DNA of 64,000 bases from Craspedostauros australis (lineage: Eukaryota; Bacillariophyta; Bacillariophyceae; Mastogloiales; Achnanthaceae): NCBI GenBank assembly GCA_026770025.1, contig JAMXDE010000026.1:434001-498000 (forward strand), in the 5' to 3' direction. How positions within the stretch are numbered: the first letter of the stretch is position 1; each line of letters starts with the position of its first letter. The notes below the pieces were generated by a model. It saw only the letters and a program-made list of their open reading frames with translations, was not told the DNA's origin and did not search any database. Position numbers and translations under genes: made by a program. Of the stretch, positions 36,780 to 48,436 are shown piece by piece.

Positions 36780-37986
36780 ATTATACAAGTTTCAACAATA
36801 CTGAGGGATTCGTGGTCTGGAACGCATCTTGCAACAGCAACCAGGAGATTGAATCGCATCGAATCTGGCAAATAGAAGAGCACTGCACGGCCACTCATAT
36901 ACTATAATCGTATTAGATCTATTCTCAACTTTACTATTGACCAGATACACCACACCTTGTCCTGAACTGTGAGACGATGCAGCAATTCTGGGATGGATAG
37001 GACGTCAACGAGCATGTAAGCGCAGCACGATGAGAAAGTACTGCACTACTCTGCGTGCGCAAAATTGTGTGAGCTCTTCAGACAGTCAACTCGAGAACAA
37101 AGCGCAACGAAGGAGATCCAATAGAGCAACCGCCTTCGCTTGGGTGTGTAAAACGTTGCTTCGTATTCAACGATACGAGACTCAACAACGCGACCATGGA
37201 GGTACGATCTCTCTCTCTCTCTCTCTCCAGAGGGAGTATGCTGCGGTGTGCGTGCACGGTCTGCGCATGTTGCAACAAAATGGAGCGTGTCGGCGCGTGA
37301 TCAGCTCTGATATCATTGCACGGGACAAAGCTTCATACTCTATCAACATCGATTGGGCTGCTACTCCTTGAGTCTGCTGCTATCAATGTTGCACAAAGAT
37401 GGATGAGAGTGACACCCAGTGCATAGCAATGTGGAGAGTGACGATTGGTGGTGGGTCATCAGGCCAGCTCGCGTTGTGGTGAATTGTTGCCGTTCGATAC
37501 TGCTGGTGGATTCCTTGCACTCTACCCTGCAGGCAACTCTCACTGATGGGAATCAAACGCATCACATCATCAAGAAGGTAAATGGCGTCGGGTCAGGAAC
37601 GATACTCGATCGTCCCTGGTGGGCTTTTGATGAGTTCAATATAACAGTAGTACAAGCCAACAAACCAGAAGACAAGGACTTGTTCTGCCAACCAAGAAGA
37701 CGGTGCTTTTTCCGGACCACCGCAGCAAAGTGTGACGAGAATGAGCAACACCAAAACACGGCCGCAGCGAGGAAATCCCATCTCCACACACACCACAATG
37801 CGGGACTCAGAGATGATCGATTGCTCTCGTGAACCAACTGGGCATTCTTGTCCTAGTCGTATGAGTCGAACATCTCGAATCGAGTGCGTTCCATCACGTG
37901 TGGCGAACTGGCAACTGGTAGTTTCTTGTCATTTGCGAACAGACTCCGACACAAAAAACGTGATTTTCTCTTTTTCCGACAACTCC
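36780..37986. other. Transposon right arm without a clear gene
   Basis: Region between the transposase stop and the right inverted repeat. It holds a TC run (about 37207-37229). A plus-strand frame of 137 codons (37419-37832) has no recognisable domain. A GCTCTGATATCA stretch near 37301 resembles a reversed tRNA-iMet primer site but has no LTR beside it. Nothing else is supported. Confidence 0.5.
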
Positions 37987-38409
37987 CTGACAGCCGTGTC
38001 CGAACTCCAGACGCTGTGTTGCAGCAGATCTTTGCGTTGGGCGCGAACACTGGAGGATGGACCGAGAGGGTGTAGCACGCCACAGACATCCCACACAGAA
38101 CAGCACAACAGCCCCAATCGAATGGCCTTGCGACACTGACACAGCCACAAACAACGAATCATCGATCTGTTGTGCCAAATCATACGATCACCTAAAACAC
38201 CGAAAACGACACCGTCGCCATCAACTCCACTCCATACAATAACCTGAGCATCCGCGCCATCTCTGCCCTACTCAAGCTTTAGCCCACAGAAAAAAGCAAT
38301 CCAGCGACCCCAGATCAGATCAGCACCTCAGATTCACTGCAACGCTCAAGTTCACACCAACATCAACACTAACGTCAACGTCAACGTAGAAACCAAACCC
38401 AGAACCACC
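37987..38409. promoter_or_regulatory. Upstream region of the P-loop NTPase gene
   Basis: A 420 bp gap between the transposon end and the next host ATG. It ends in a CA-rich leader with repeats of AACGTCAACG and no ATG, consistent with a 5' UTR. No core promoter element could be assigned. Confidence 0.35.
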
Positions 38410-41400
38410 ATGCTCTCCCCAAGCCTTATGATCATGATGACAGGAACTATGATGGCCACGACAATGGCGATGGCAGCCATGCCTCGTGCGATGGGATTCA
38501 CCATCCCCCAACCGTTGTTGCCACGACCATTGCGGCCATTCAGGTCTGGATCCATCCCTTCGGTGTCGTCATCACCATTCCTTGCGCAACCGCGTCGCGG
38601 TCAGTGCCAACATCATCACGATGGTCTCCACCAACGTTGGTACCCAAGCTTTCACATGGCCGCACTCTCCAGTGAGGCCGACGATGCTAGTGATAACACG
38701 CCGCTCGTTGTAAACAGATACGATTCTGTCTTCAAGAACAACGATTTCTGGACCCTCAAGGATGATGCCGCGCGCATCATGAAGATGCTGAAGACCTTGC
38801 CGAAGCCTGACGCAAGAGTAATCAGGGACGCAATCAACAAAATGAATACAGATGGTTCAGACGAAGCCAAGATGAGCGCATGGGAGGTTGATTGGCTGAA
38901 CAGAATGGTGAGATTCCGAAAGGGTGTCATCGATATGGTTGAAAGCAAGCGCTGGTGGGGGAAGGTGGCACAAATGGCCGGTTGGAACCGTGGAGGAGGC
39001 CACGCCCTGGCCCAATGGCTCTACAACGCTAGGAACAGGGACAACGCATCATACGCATGGAAGTCAATCGAGGGTCTTGGTGGAATCGATGACCCAAGCA
39101 TTCCTCTCCGCGAATCGGTGCGGAAGATCCTGAATATCCTCCACGACGCTCGAAACGCCCTAACAACGCATTCTCTTTGCCGCATTGACTGTGCCGATGA
39201 CAGAGCAGCATACTACATCAGCAAATGCGAGTCTCGGCAGATAGACGACGCCTCTGGAATCCCCCAAGCAGTTCATATGGCCAAATGTGACGAAGCGCCA
39301 GATTCCAGCGTTGTCCGTGTGTTCTTCTCCGGCAGCGGTACAGGCAAGACGGTCGAGCTGGCGACAAGCGCAGAATCAAGAAATGCTGTCATCACTCTGA
39401 TGCACCAAGCAGATGGTGACGTAGCGACGACGGAACCAAACGAAAATCGAACGAATCAGTGCCGAGCCTATTTGAAGCGATGGGTGGATACTGACTTCGC
39501 ATACAGCGGTGAGGTGCTATCAACGATCGTAAACACGGTGCAGCAGCGGCTGCGTACACTCGAGAAGATGGAAGCCACGAGTAACGCGGCTGGCGACGAT
39601 GAACACCCGAATGTGAACGACAACAGGATTCGGATAGTGTTTGCCATCGATGAAGCATCGACGTGTCCCAATCTTGCGAGAGAGATCATCAGAAACTATG
39701 ATGACCTTGGAAGAGACCTTGGTCACTACATCATGAACAATGGCCCTGGAGGCGTGAAGGAAGGAGACAGCACGGGTCATGGTGGACTCCCAGCAACCGA
39801 AACCCCGTCAGCCATCGAGGTGGTCTTCTCCATCGCAGGCACAGGAATGTACCGTGGGATTGCCGGTTCTCCAAGCAAAAACTTCGTCTGTCTTGAACCC
39901 AGCGCCAAAAAAGATCCCAAGCAAACGTACGAAGCCCTTTGCATGGAATACGACGGACAAAACAGAAAAAGGTGCAAGCTCCCCACCTACGAGAAGATGA
40001 TGGAGACGCCATTCATGAGCATCATCGCATCACACAATGCAAGGATGACGTCCATCTTGATCAACCTGCTGGCAGAGTCGGTGTTGAGGTTCGACAAGCC
40101 GGATGATGAGATGAGGATGATCCCGTTGGTGTTCAACAAGTTTCTACGATGCAACGGCTTTTCCACCCTTCGGACTGATGAGTGGAGGGCAGAAGGAGCC
40201 AGCGAAGGAGCCAGCAAACAAGCTCTGGCAGTGGCACGAATCCTGGCTATTGCTCTGTATCAAGAGGAACTCGAAGTGCCGTTGGACATCGAAACAGCAA
40301 TGGAACGCGCGATGAGACTCGACTATGGAATCGAGTTCGAGAGGTTCGGAACGAACGACATCAACATTATGTACCATCTCGTCACAAGGTATGGACTGGT
40401 GGTACCAGCGCCTTTCGAGATATTCGACCACGTTGTGTTAGATGAGGATGGGAACGTTCAGGTGGATCCAGCATTCACGCAGCCGGAGAGCCTGAAGAAG
40501 CCATACTTGGTGGATCCAGCAATTCAACTGCTGTGTGTGTGGCTGTTGGAGGGTGGAAAGCGGGTGGAGGACAGCTATGACTTTCTTGAAAGGACTCTGT
40601 TTCCCTTCGAAGCGTTGTCGACGCAGATCGTCGGTTCTGCCATCACTGCAGCCACGACGGTCGCACAAGAGAAACGGAAACGCATCCAATCCATTCTGAA
40701 GGATACCCTCAACATGCAGCCCAAATCGTCCAGCGGCAAGACAGACCCTGACAACAGGGCAGACCCTGACAACAAGACAGACCACGTGCAAGAGGCATGG
40801 GATGCTCTGGAAGATGTGACTCCTGTCTCCGTTTGGTCTGACTTTGCGTTGAATGGAATGTACCATCAGCAGTCTAAAATGAGCCTCAACGAACCAGACA
40901 GACTAATAAAGCCCGAGAACGTTGAAGAGATGAACGAAGCTCAGTTCGAGGAGTGGCTGAAAGAGGAAATTGAAGAACGTATCAGTGCGCAGAAGGCTCG
41001 CATGCGGCTGAACCGTTGGGAGGGGTTGGAAACAAAGCAACTCGGACCAAACTTTGGCAGCAATCCTCGTGAACTGGCCTCGAGTTATAGCACAGCCGAC
41101 GGCTTCGATGCTTCACGGTACGAGACCCTGGTGACGTCGCTGGACATGGACAAGAAGCTGATACAAGGCCTTCTCAAGATGAGGGAGGCATGCGCCAATC
41201 TTGAGGACGACATCCCCCATTCAGACACAGGCTCATTCAATCCAACCAAACAGAATTTCTGTGCATCACTCACAACTTTGGCGGAGGGATCGAGCAACCT
41301 CGCGGATGGATACGTTTCCACTGCTGGCGTGAAGAAGATCACAGACAGCGAAGGGAATTTCTTGAGATGGGAAGCGGGACTCTTCACGGTCTGCGTCCAA

Positions 41401-41931
41401 GGCAAAGACATGTTTGATTCTCGTCCAATTGACTACAAGACAATCCGCGACACCAGAGACAGGATTCACCACAGCCTCCTTGACAACATGTTTGGCTTGA
41501 ATCGGTTGTACTGTGTTGCAGGCATGCAAGACAGCCTTGCCATGAATACAGCGCCACCCGAAGACGATGAGGAAGACGACGATAACAATGGCAACGACAA
41601 CGGAACATCCCTTTACGCAGGCTTTCCAACCGATGCGAGTCCGCTGCTGAGTGAATCGTTGAACAAGCTCGACAATCTTCGCCGGCGTAGTCGGAAGACC
41701 CAGGATTATGGGAAGGGTCTGACCACCCGTGAGGAATTGGAAGATGCGAAGGATATAGTCGCTGGGATCTATAGGACGAATCCTTGGTTGGAGGATGTTA
41801 TCGCCAACCTCGAGAAATCAAGCGAAAGTGGCGAAGAGTCGGAGTCAAAAGAGAAGAGAGATCAGTCCAAGGACGAAGAGACAATTGGAGATGGCGAGAA
41901 GCATGATGCAGAACCGGGCGGGAGTGCGTAA
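38410..41931 (+). CDS. Orphan P-loop NTPase, 1173 aa, possibly plastid-targeted
   Basis: Uninterrupted single-exon frame with a good start context (ACCATGC). Residues 1-30 are Met/Ala/Thr-rich and hydrophobic, ending AMGFTIP, which reads as a signal peptide followed by a plastid transit motif with Phe at the cleavage site; Met-richness makes this less certain. Residues about 100-300 are helical and Trp-rich. A Walker A motif GSGTGKT lies near 308-314, a Walker B motif IVFAIDEAS near 408-416, and a conserved-looking VVFSIAGTGMYRG near 475. A short hydrophobic strand followed by GTG at this position recalls the NTPases of Crinkler/RHS-type proteins, but no Crinkler N-terminal or nuclease domain is seen. 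The C-terminal third is helical and charged, with acidic runs (PPEDDEEDDDNN) and a Glu/Lys/Asp/Ser tail. Substrate and role are unknown. It lies immediately beside a DNA transposon. Confidence 0.75.
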   Translation: MLSPSLMIMMTGTMMATTMAMAAMPRAMGFTIPQPLLPRPLRPFRSGSIPSVSSSPFLAQPRRGQCQHHHDGLHQRWYPSFHMAALSSEADDASDNTPLVVNRYDSVFKNNDFWTLKDDAARIMKMLKTLPKPDARVIRDAINKMNTDGSDEAKMSAWEVDWLNRMVRFRKGVIDMVESKRWWGKVAQMAGWNRGGGHALAQWLYNARNRDNASYAWKSIEGLGGIDDPSIPLRESVRKILNILHDARNALTTHSLCRIDCADDRAAYYISKCESRQIDDASGIPQAVHMAKCDEAPDSSVVRVFFSGSGTGKTVELATSAESRNAVITLMHQADGDVATTEPNENRTNQCRAYLKRWVDTDFAYSGEVLSTIVNTVQQRLRTLEKMEATSNAAGDDEHPNVNDNRIRIVFAIDEASTCPNLAREIIRNYDDLGRDLGHYIMNNGPGGVKEGDSTGHGGLPATETPSAIEVVFSIAGTGMYRGIAGSPSKNFVCLEPSAKKDPKQTYEALCMEYDGQNRKRCKLPTYEKMMETPFMSIIASHNARMTSILINLLAESVLRFDKPDDEMRMIPLVFNKFLRCNGFSTLRTDEWRAEGASEGASKQALAVARILAIALYQEELEVPLDIETAMERAMRLDYGIEFERFGTNDINIMYHLVTRYGLVVPAPFEIFDHVVLDEDGNVQVDPAFTQPESLKKPYLVDPAIQLLCVWLLEGGKRVEDSYDFLERTLFPFEALSTQIVGSAITAATTVAQEKRKRIQSILKDTLNMQPKSSSGKTDPDNRADPDNKTDHVQEAWDALEDVTPVSVWSDFALNGMYHQQSKMSLNEPDRLIKPENVEEMNEAQFEEWLKEEIEERISAQKARMRLNRWEGLETKQLGPNFGSNPRELASSYSTADGFDASRYETLVTSLDMDKKLIQGLLKMREACANLEDDIPHSDTGSFNPTKQNFCASLTTLAEGSSNLADGYVSTAGVKKITDSEGNFLRWEAGLFTVCVQGKDMFDSRPIDYKTIRDTRDRIHHSLLDNMFGLNRLYCVAGMQDSLAMNTAPPEDDEEDDDNNGNDNGTSLYAGFPTDASPLLSESLNKLDNLRRRSRKTQDYGKGLTTREELEDAKDIVAGIYRTNPWLEDVIANLEKSSESGEESESKEKRDQSKDEETIGDGEKHDAEPGGSA

Positions 41932-42292
41932 AGGCGTGATGATCGACCATACATACATACTAGTACATACATGCAAACTTCCATCTCCTGCGTTGCAATG
42001 CAGAAACTTAAAAGTGAATGAGTGCTGCTCCATCGACTTGTGATGGCAGAGGCAAAGTATGACCATTGCAAGCTGTGATTCGTCTGCTGTATGCCACGGC
42101 CATGGTCCTCTTTGGTACCGTACCCGTGCATATTTAGATCTTCGATGTTATTCTATTTACTGTTCTATGCACTCTATTAGCGGTAGACTTGTACATGACA
42201 CATGTCATACACTTACGCTCTGTTCGTACGCACACGCACTATAGATTGTACGTATAATACATCTCGACCCTACGGCTGCACAGCACAGTGCT
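41932..42292. other. Short convergent intergenic region
   Basis: 360 bp between the ends of two convergent genes. It has TACATACATAC-type short repeats and is AT-richer than its neighbours, as expected of 3' UTRs. Nothing else is seen. Confidence 0.5.
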
Positions 42293-45200
42293 TCATATTT
42301 CGAAATCGTCCGTGCCTTCGATCTTCAGATTCTGACACTCGAAATTGAACGGCAGATACTTGATGCTCCAGGACGAAATGTCGAACTTGGACGATTTCTC
42401 ATTCCAAATGCTCTTCAGGATGGACTGCTTGTCGTCGCAAAGGTACGGTCCGATGGTGCGTAGGATGCCGTTGGCAGTGCCGTCGCCGAAATCCATCGCG
42501 AACCACTGGCAGACTTTGGGCAGCGTAATGGAGATCTCCTGACATCCCTTCTGCACTACCGTCACGGTCTTGGACAAGAAGTCAGCGGTTGTGCGGGAGA
42601 GTTGCTCGTCCAATGTTTCGACACGGTAAGTGGGGACGTTGGCGATTGGGTAGCTTGTGGATCCGGAATGCAGCACGAAGGTGATGCAGAAATCATCCTG
42701 AGACAATGCGAATGGGTAGGTCGACTTGGGCAGGATGAAGCGCGACACGAATTGGGACGGGTAGGTCATCTTGCACCGGATGATGTTGTGCTCGAGCTCG
42801 CTCAACGAAAAGATATCGTCAGATGCTTGGAACGCGATCGTGTTGAAGTAGGACACCCATGCGAGGCCCGACGTCGGTGGACCCAGCACGACGAATGCGT
42901 GGACGAGCATGAGGTGGTAGAGATTGACGAAGAATGCCAGCCTCTGATTCTCAACCGAAATACGTCCGCATGCTTGATGGCAGCTGTGGCATCCAGGAAG
43001 TCACGCAGGTCGGAGCTGGTGGCGGATGGCTGCTGGATCCGAGCTGCAAGCGCAAGCGTTCGCTCCGCCAGGCCCAGAGTCTGATTCGTACTGAGCTTCT
43101 CGCCGGCGACGAACGCGTGCTGCCAACAATTGAGCAGCCTCCGCTTCCCGCAGTCCCATTCGGAGGAATGGTGCAGATACTCCTTCATTGGATCGTCGAC
43201 TTCCATCAGCTCTGAGATCAGGCTTTGGGCATCGTCGCTAGGTGCGTTGGCTTGGTGGTTGAACATGAGCCGCTGGGTGGCTGCTTCCCATTCATTGCGA
43301 CCCTCCTTGGTCTTGAACATCAAACAGCACGTACTGCCGAGCGTCTCGATGGTGAGGAAGAAGAAACCGTTGAGTTTGGGACAATCCTGCGATTCCAACT
43401 TTGCGACGCGGGTGATGGAGGAGATCTTGATTCTCAGTTTCAGCTTCATCTTGCCAGGATGTATGAGCTTGATGCAACCGTTCTTGAGCTCTGCCAGTTC
43501 CTCGATCCAGTGTCGATCCGACAAGGCTCTGTACACGTATGTCAGCAGATGCGTTGTTTCCAACGACAGCGATGTGGATGACCCTGCCGTGGATGACGAC
43601 GACGACAGTGACGAGCGCGCGGCCGTCCTTTCCAAGATGGTCCGCATCCGCTTTGTTTTGTGATGCATGAAGGTTGCGATATTGCCTCTGCCTTGCTTTT
43701 GTGCAGCATCGCAAAGCGCAATCCCAAGTCTCGCCACGTCTTCTCTTCCGACGATAGCCGTGGCGAAAACTTCTTCATGAGGTGGTGTTGATTGGCGAAG
43801 GAACCTAGCAGCCCGCTGGCTGTGGAAGCGGATCGGAAGATGGTCTCGCCCGTTGGGTAGAATGAGAATGCAAAGACCTTGGAGTACTTGCCCCGCTTGC
43901 CGCACATGTCGATCCAGCATGGACAGCAATTGTCGGCCACCCTGAGCAGATCGAACGGCGTCAGTGCTGATGCGTTGATGTTGACTTCGTCAAAGATCGG
44001 CCACGTGTTCTGGATCTGCACGGTATCAAAGAACCCCACATCGTCGTCGGAGTTGTACTCCATTTCCGAGAAGGTGAAGCGGAATGTTCAGATTCGAGTT
44101 CTCCGCACTGATCCACGTCGTCCATCAATTGGTCCGTGAAGAAGGTGCCTCTCTCCAGGCCCAGCGCATCGTGCTCTTCGTTGTCCTTGTGGCGGATCTG
44201 AAATCGACAGGTGAGTTTTTTAATAATACAGGATGAAGAGTGAGGAGAGGAGAGTAGAGAATAGTTCGGTTGTGGTACGCACGTGCGTCCGTGTGCGCCA
44301 GAGACGGAACGATGAGCCGAGATGATGTCATGTGCGAATGAGGGTGCAGACAGAAATGTAAGTGAGAGAAAGATCAGGCTGTGCAGAGTAGTATCATCAA
44401 ACGACAGTGCGTCCAACATGTGAAATGTTGGCTCCATGCCAAATTGCTCCATGACACGACGCTTTGCGCGTAAACGAAAGACTCACATTCATGGAAGCAA
44501 AGTATCGTGGATTGCTGTGATTCTTGCGTGACGACGACGACGACCCTGCGTTGCCTGCGACATCATAGAGCACGACGCTGGCAAAGGCATTCCCCCAAAA
44601 GGTGTCGAGACTGAGATCCTTGCCGAACGGTAGGTTGGCGAGAGACCATGTTGGAAAGTCAAAGTACATGGAATGGAAGGACATGGAGTAGGTGTCGGTG
44701 GTGTTCCCATTCATTTTGGTCTTGCCCGATTTGTGGTCGCGTTGGGATTGTTTGGATTCCTGCAGGTCTTCGCCTAGTTCTGGTGGCGTCGCGTCAGGCG
44801 GTGTGACGACGAGTCGTTCAAAGAATGTGGCGGCTGGGAAACTGAGAAAGTGCATACGATGATGATGATGATGATGATGAAGGAGAGTGGTGGATTGTAC
44901 AGATGCAAGTGCAAGTATGCGTGCATGTAGGAGCAATGGAATAGAATGATGAGCTAACGTGAGGATGGATGGGGACGGGGCTCAACATTCCATAAAGCAA
45001 TTCGGCAAGTGCACGCACAAAATGCACGCACAAAACACGGTACGTACACAATATGCGGTTTCTCCGTGTCATCTCCAACGGAATAATGAATGGATGCGTT
45101 GAAACTGCGCAGCAGTTGCAGGAGCGCACCGCAAATACCGTTCGCGATGAGGCCGAGCTTCTTGGGCTTGGAGATTTCCATCCCAGCAAACAGCTCACCG

Positions 45201-46141
45201 TCCGGCTGAACCTTGAATCGGCCTTGCAGTTGCATGATGACGCGTCGTTTCTTATTGGAAAAGATGCGCTGATTCTAGTAGGGATCATTCTTTTCTGGAT
45301 TGCTGGGCCGCAAGATGAATAGAAGCTTGCCGACGAAGAGATCCGTTTCGATGGGGACAGCTTGGGTGGTGTTGGGTGGGAGCGGTATTTGGCTGCTGAC
45401 ATCCAATTTGAGGGTTGGGAAGAGATGTCGCTGCAGGGCCGCGTTGCGTTTGCGCGGCGTCATGATCGTTGAGGCCGCCGCTGCCGCCGTAGCTGTGGTC
45501 GCAGATGTCGTTGTGGAGAATGGTCGATTATGGTTGTCGCTGTTGTTGTTGTTGGGATCCACACCCGCTTCGGCCTCTGCGCCCAAACTCTGCAACGAGA
45601 GAGAAGCGCGTGTCGTGATGTAGACACTGTCATTGTCACTGGTTGCCAATGATGACGTGGTCTGTTGCGTGTCCAGCATACCGGCGGAACCTGCATTGGT
45701 GCTGTTGGAGGGCAGCGATTGAGTGGCGACCATCGCGACGAAGTCGAAGCGCACGTCCGACGACGAGGCCCACAATGCGGGTGATGCGACTGTGACATGT
45801 GAACCACTCGGCAACATGATGTTGAGGAAATGGATGGCGTCTTCCTGCGTTGATGTTGGTTTGGATTGCTGCAGTACGATGATGGATGGCGCTTTGTCGA
45901 TGTTCTCCTTGACGCAATGCAGTATGTCGCCGTCCACATAAATGACGGCCGCCGCCCCCTTCGATGGTTTGGACCGGTGGGCGATGATGAGAACATTGCG
46001 TTCGTCGACGAATAATTGATGCGTGTCGGTGGACTCCACTCGGAAGGACGATGGGAGGATTCGGTGCAATACGTCTGCATCGTTGGGGACGTTCTTCGAT
46101 CCCAGTACGGACACTTGTGAAGGATTGGCAGCGACCATCAT
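42293..46141 (-). pseudogene. DUF1769/PH-like/DUF547 gene, apparently inactivated
   Basis: A host gene on the minus strand. Exon 1 (46141-45048) has a Ser/Ala-rich linker, then the start of DUF1769 (GRFKVQPDGELFAGMEISKP). Introns lie at 45047-44842 (GTACGT...AG) and 44486-44199 (GTGAGT...AG), both keeping DUF1769 motifs in frame (EKPHIVFPAATFF, FFTDQLMDDVD). A PH-like segment follows (about 43560-43290: GFFFLTIETLGSTCCLMFK, then NEWEAAT), then DUF547 (QRLAFFVNLYHLMLVHAF, LSLSELEHNIIRCKM). Four lesions are visible: an in-frame TAG at 45277-45275, and three frame changes near 44088, 43690 and 42955. Each frame change fits one missing base, in short A or G runs. Either the gene is decaying or the assembly has local indel errors. 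The intact family member would be a membrane- or lipid-linked protein of unknown function. Confidence 0.75.
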
Positions 46142-47623
46142 TGTTCTTGCGTTTGTTGGTCTGCTGCTCTGTTGCTATTTTACATTCGTTCGATGCCAGA
46201 TTTGTTCGATCTTTGATGTGATGATCGCGCGAAACAAGAAGGAGTGCATCGTCTGGCAGCTTGCGTGATCTGGTTTGGTCTTCTTTGCTCTGTGGCAGTG
46301 ATCTGAGTGATGTGTGGGAAGGCCATCGTTGGTGTGGTGCGATGTGACGTGATGAGGTGCTTGCGCATTGTCAAGTCATGGAATCTTTGATGCCTTTGTT
46401 TTGTCAGAACGGGAACCTCCTCTCTTGGATGGAGGTGTGGAGGCATAGTCGTACGAGTGAGCCGTCAATCACTTGCAGATGAGCTACCCGTGGAAGGAGT
46501 ATGGTGCGTCAGGTGCGAAATGGTGCTTGTGGGCACGCACAACTATTCGTTGTCGTACGGCCATGGAGGTGTGAGTGTAGTATCCGCACCCTCGTTGACA
46601 CCATCTTCGTCTCGTTTCGTGTGTCGTTGTTGGTTGTTTGCCAACAAAGTTTGACGTCCTCGTTTCCACACGTGTCTGTACGTGACCCAATGTGTTTATG
46701 GGACTCATTTCGTGTCGAATGTTCGAGTGAGTCAATCAATAGTCCGTGGTCGTAACTCGCACCATGTGAATAGACCTCACTGTGTGCTGTTGGAAGCAAA
46801 GGGCGGCACGAGCCCTGCAATGGATGGATGTACTATCGACACAGAGTAGTCGTTGCTATTAGTCTCACCATTACCAATGATATCGCTATCGCTAGATATG
46901 GATGTGGATATTGGTGGGGTGTATCGTTAATGCCGTCATCGTCAATCTTGCGGATCCATCTGCACTCCCCGCCTCTCCTCTACATGCAATTGCTGGTTGC
47001 AACTAGCAAGCTCTCGTGTCATCTCCTTCCTCCGGTGCGACTAGCCTGGTTCGGTGTTGTGCCCACGCAGCAAAACATGACGCAAAACAACGAGGAGATC
47101 AAACACGCTGATTGAACAACAAACCAGGGAGGAATGAATGAGGAAACGAATGAGGAAACCAACCAACGAGAGGAAGGATCGATCACGCACCATCTAGTCA
47201 CGGTTGGGACAATCCCCCAAACACACACCTGTTCCCATGTGAAATACGACATGCAGTGGGGGAAAACAAGAGAGCCAAGCTTATCAAGCTGTGTCTGGAG
47301 AGAGAGAGAGAGAGAGAGAACGAGCTTTCTTGTCTTGGGCTACCCCTTGCGGGATTCGAAAGGGTTCACAGCTGCCGCCACAGACACAGGCAGCTGCACT
47401 CTCCACTGCACTTCATTGGAAAGAAAAAAGGAACGGCATTGCATCGCATGCCACAGCGGGTTGTATTCTATAACGTTGTACTCCAAACGAGAGTGCGTCA
47501 AGTCTGATGGCACCAATCTTGTGCTATGTAGTGCTGCAGTCATCACATTCGTGCGAGTTGTTCGTATTCGCAGGTGCACCAGCACCCGTAGTCGTTGCAC
47601 TCGTGCTGCAATATCTTGTTTAC
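46142..47623. other. 1.5 kb intergenic stretch
   Basis: Upstream flank of the DUF1769/DUF547 gene and downstream flank of the next gene. Only short shadow-like frames occur, with a GA run at about 47302-47320. No RNA gene or repeat shared with the window was recognised. Confidence 0.5.
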
Positions 47624-48436
47624 CTACTTCCAGAACGCAAGATTCTTGGGCTTGGCACCTTGACGGTAGAAGAGACCTGTGGCCTTGTCCTTGTAAAAGA
47701 TCTCGCCATTCTCGTAGATGCGATCGCCGTACTTCTTGTCGAGCCGGAAGCTGATGTCGCTGGGGAGCTCCTCCTCTGTGTACGGATCGTCGTAGTAGGG
47801 ATCAAAGTCGATGCCGAAATCCGTCTCGAATCGATCGATCTCAGCATCGGTCATGCGGTACGTGCGCCGTTCCAGGTCCTCGTCGTCTTCGTCGAAATCC
47901 TCCGCATCCGCAACGGCCACACGGCGACGCCGACCCGATTGCTCGGCCTGCTGACGTCTCTCCTCCATCCTGCGCTGCTTCTCCTCCTCCAGCTGACGCG
48001 GCTTGCCGTACGCGCTCCATTCCAAGGCCGCCTCCTGCCGCCGCAGCTCGATCTCCGATACCAGGGGATCCTCGCGCAGCCTGCGTTCGCGGGCCTCCTC
48101 GACGCGCTGCTCCCACGCGCGCTCCTCCAGGCGGCGCCTCGTGAAGCGGTTGCTCCAGGCGGAGATGATGCCGAGAGTGGGCAGCGAGATGGCGAAGAAG
48201 TGATCGGGGACGTTCACGAGCGCGCCAAGTTGCGTCGTCGATTGCTGTTGCGGCCGGCTTCGTGGCGTTGGCAACGATTCTGGCATTGTCGTTGATTTGG
48301 ATGCTGCAGCAGACGTCGATGTTGGGGGAATGGCGAATGCGTCTGCATGGCCGAGGCATTGCAGCAAGGCGCAGCACATCAGCAGCGATGCGAGCACCGA
48401 TGTCGGCCTTTGCGAGCGTCGTTTCGGAATTGCCAT
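47624..48436 (-). CDS. Plastid-targeted coiled-coil protein, unknown function
   Basis: Single exon, 270 aa from the ATG at 48436 (the frame is open 25 codons further upstream). Residues 1-33 form a signal peptide (VLASLLMCCALLQCLGHADA), and cleavage before Phe in ADAFAIPP matches the ASAFAP rule for complex plastids. A Ser/Thr/Pro-rich transit region follows, then one hydrophobic segment near residue 85 (FFAISLPTLGIISAW) that could be a membrane helix, and an Arg/Glu-rich coiled coil (about 95-185). An acidic run DAEDFDEDDEDLE and a conserved-looking C-terminus with many Asp/Tyr (DFGIDFDPYYDDPY) end the protein; a YGDRIYENGEIFYKD motif is last. Location in or at the plastid membranes is inferred. 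It diverges from the isopropylmalate synthase gene across 0.96 kb. Confidence 0.75.
   Translation of the reverse strand: MAIPKRRSQRPTSVLASLLMCCALLQCLGHADAFAIPPTSTSAAASKSTTMPESLPTPRSRPQQQSTTQLGALVNVPDHFFAISLPTLGIISAWSNRFTRRRLEERAWEQRVEEARERRLREDPLVSEIELRRQEAALEWSAYGKPRQLEEEKQRRMEERRQQAEQSGRRRRVAVADAEDFDEDDEDLERRTYRMTDAEIDRFETDFGIDFDPYYDDPYTEEELPSDISFRLDKKYGDRIYENGEIFYKDKATGLFYRQGAKPKNLAFWK

Larger units (their letters stand above)
31926..37986. mobile_element. Two-gene PIF/Harbinger-like DNA transposon
   Basis: A 6.06 kb element whose two ends are inverted repeats. Each begins GGAGTTGTCGGAAAA and matches at 22 of the first 23 bases, with weaker similarity for about 45 bp. Both ends are flanked by CTG (31923-31925 and 37987-37989), a possible 3 bp target duplication of the length used by PIF/Harbinger, although that superfamily prefers TWA. 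Inside are two divergent intron-containing genes: a 669-residue protein of unknown function on the minus strand and a DDE transposase on the plus strand. Two open genes of this arrangement match Harbinger elements, which need a second DNA-binding protein. TGTCGGA motifs occur twice, 30 bp apart, at each end, and in an array between the genes. Both coding regions lack visible lesions, though the first transposase exon is unresolved. Confidence 0.7.

Noticed and set aside
37290-37325. Reversed tRNA-iMet-like primer site suggesting another LTR element
   Set aside because: No LTR pair or coding remains are next to it, and it lies inside the two-gene transposon.
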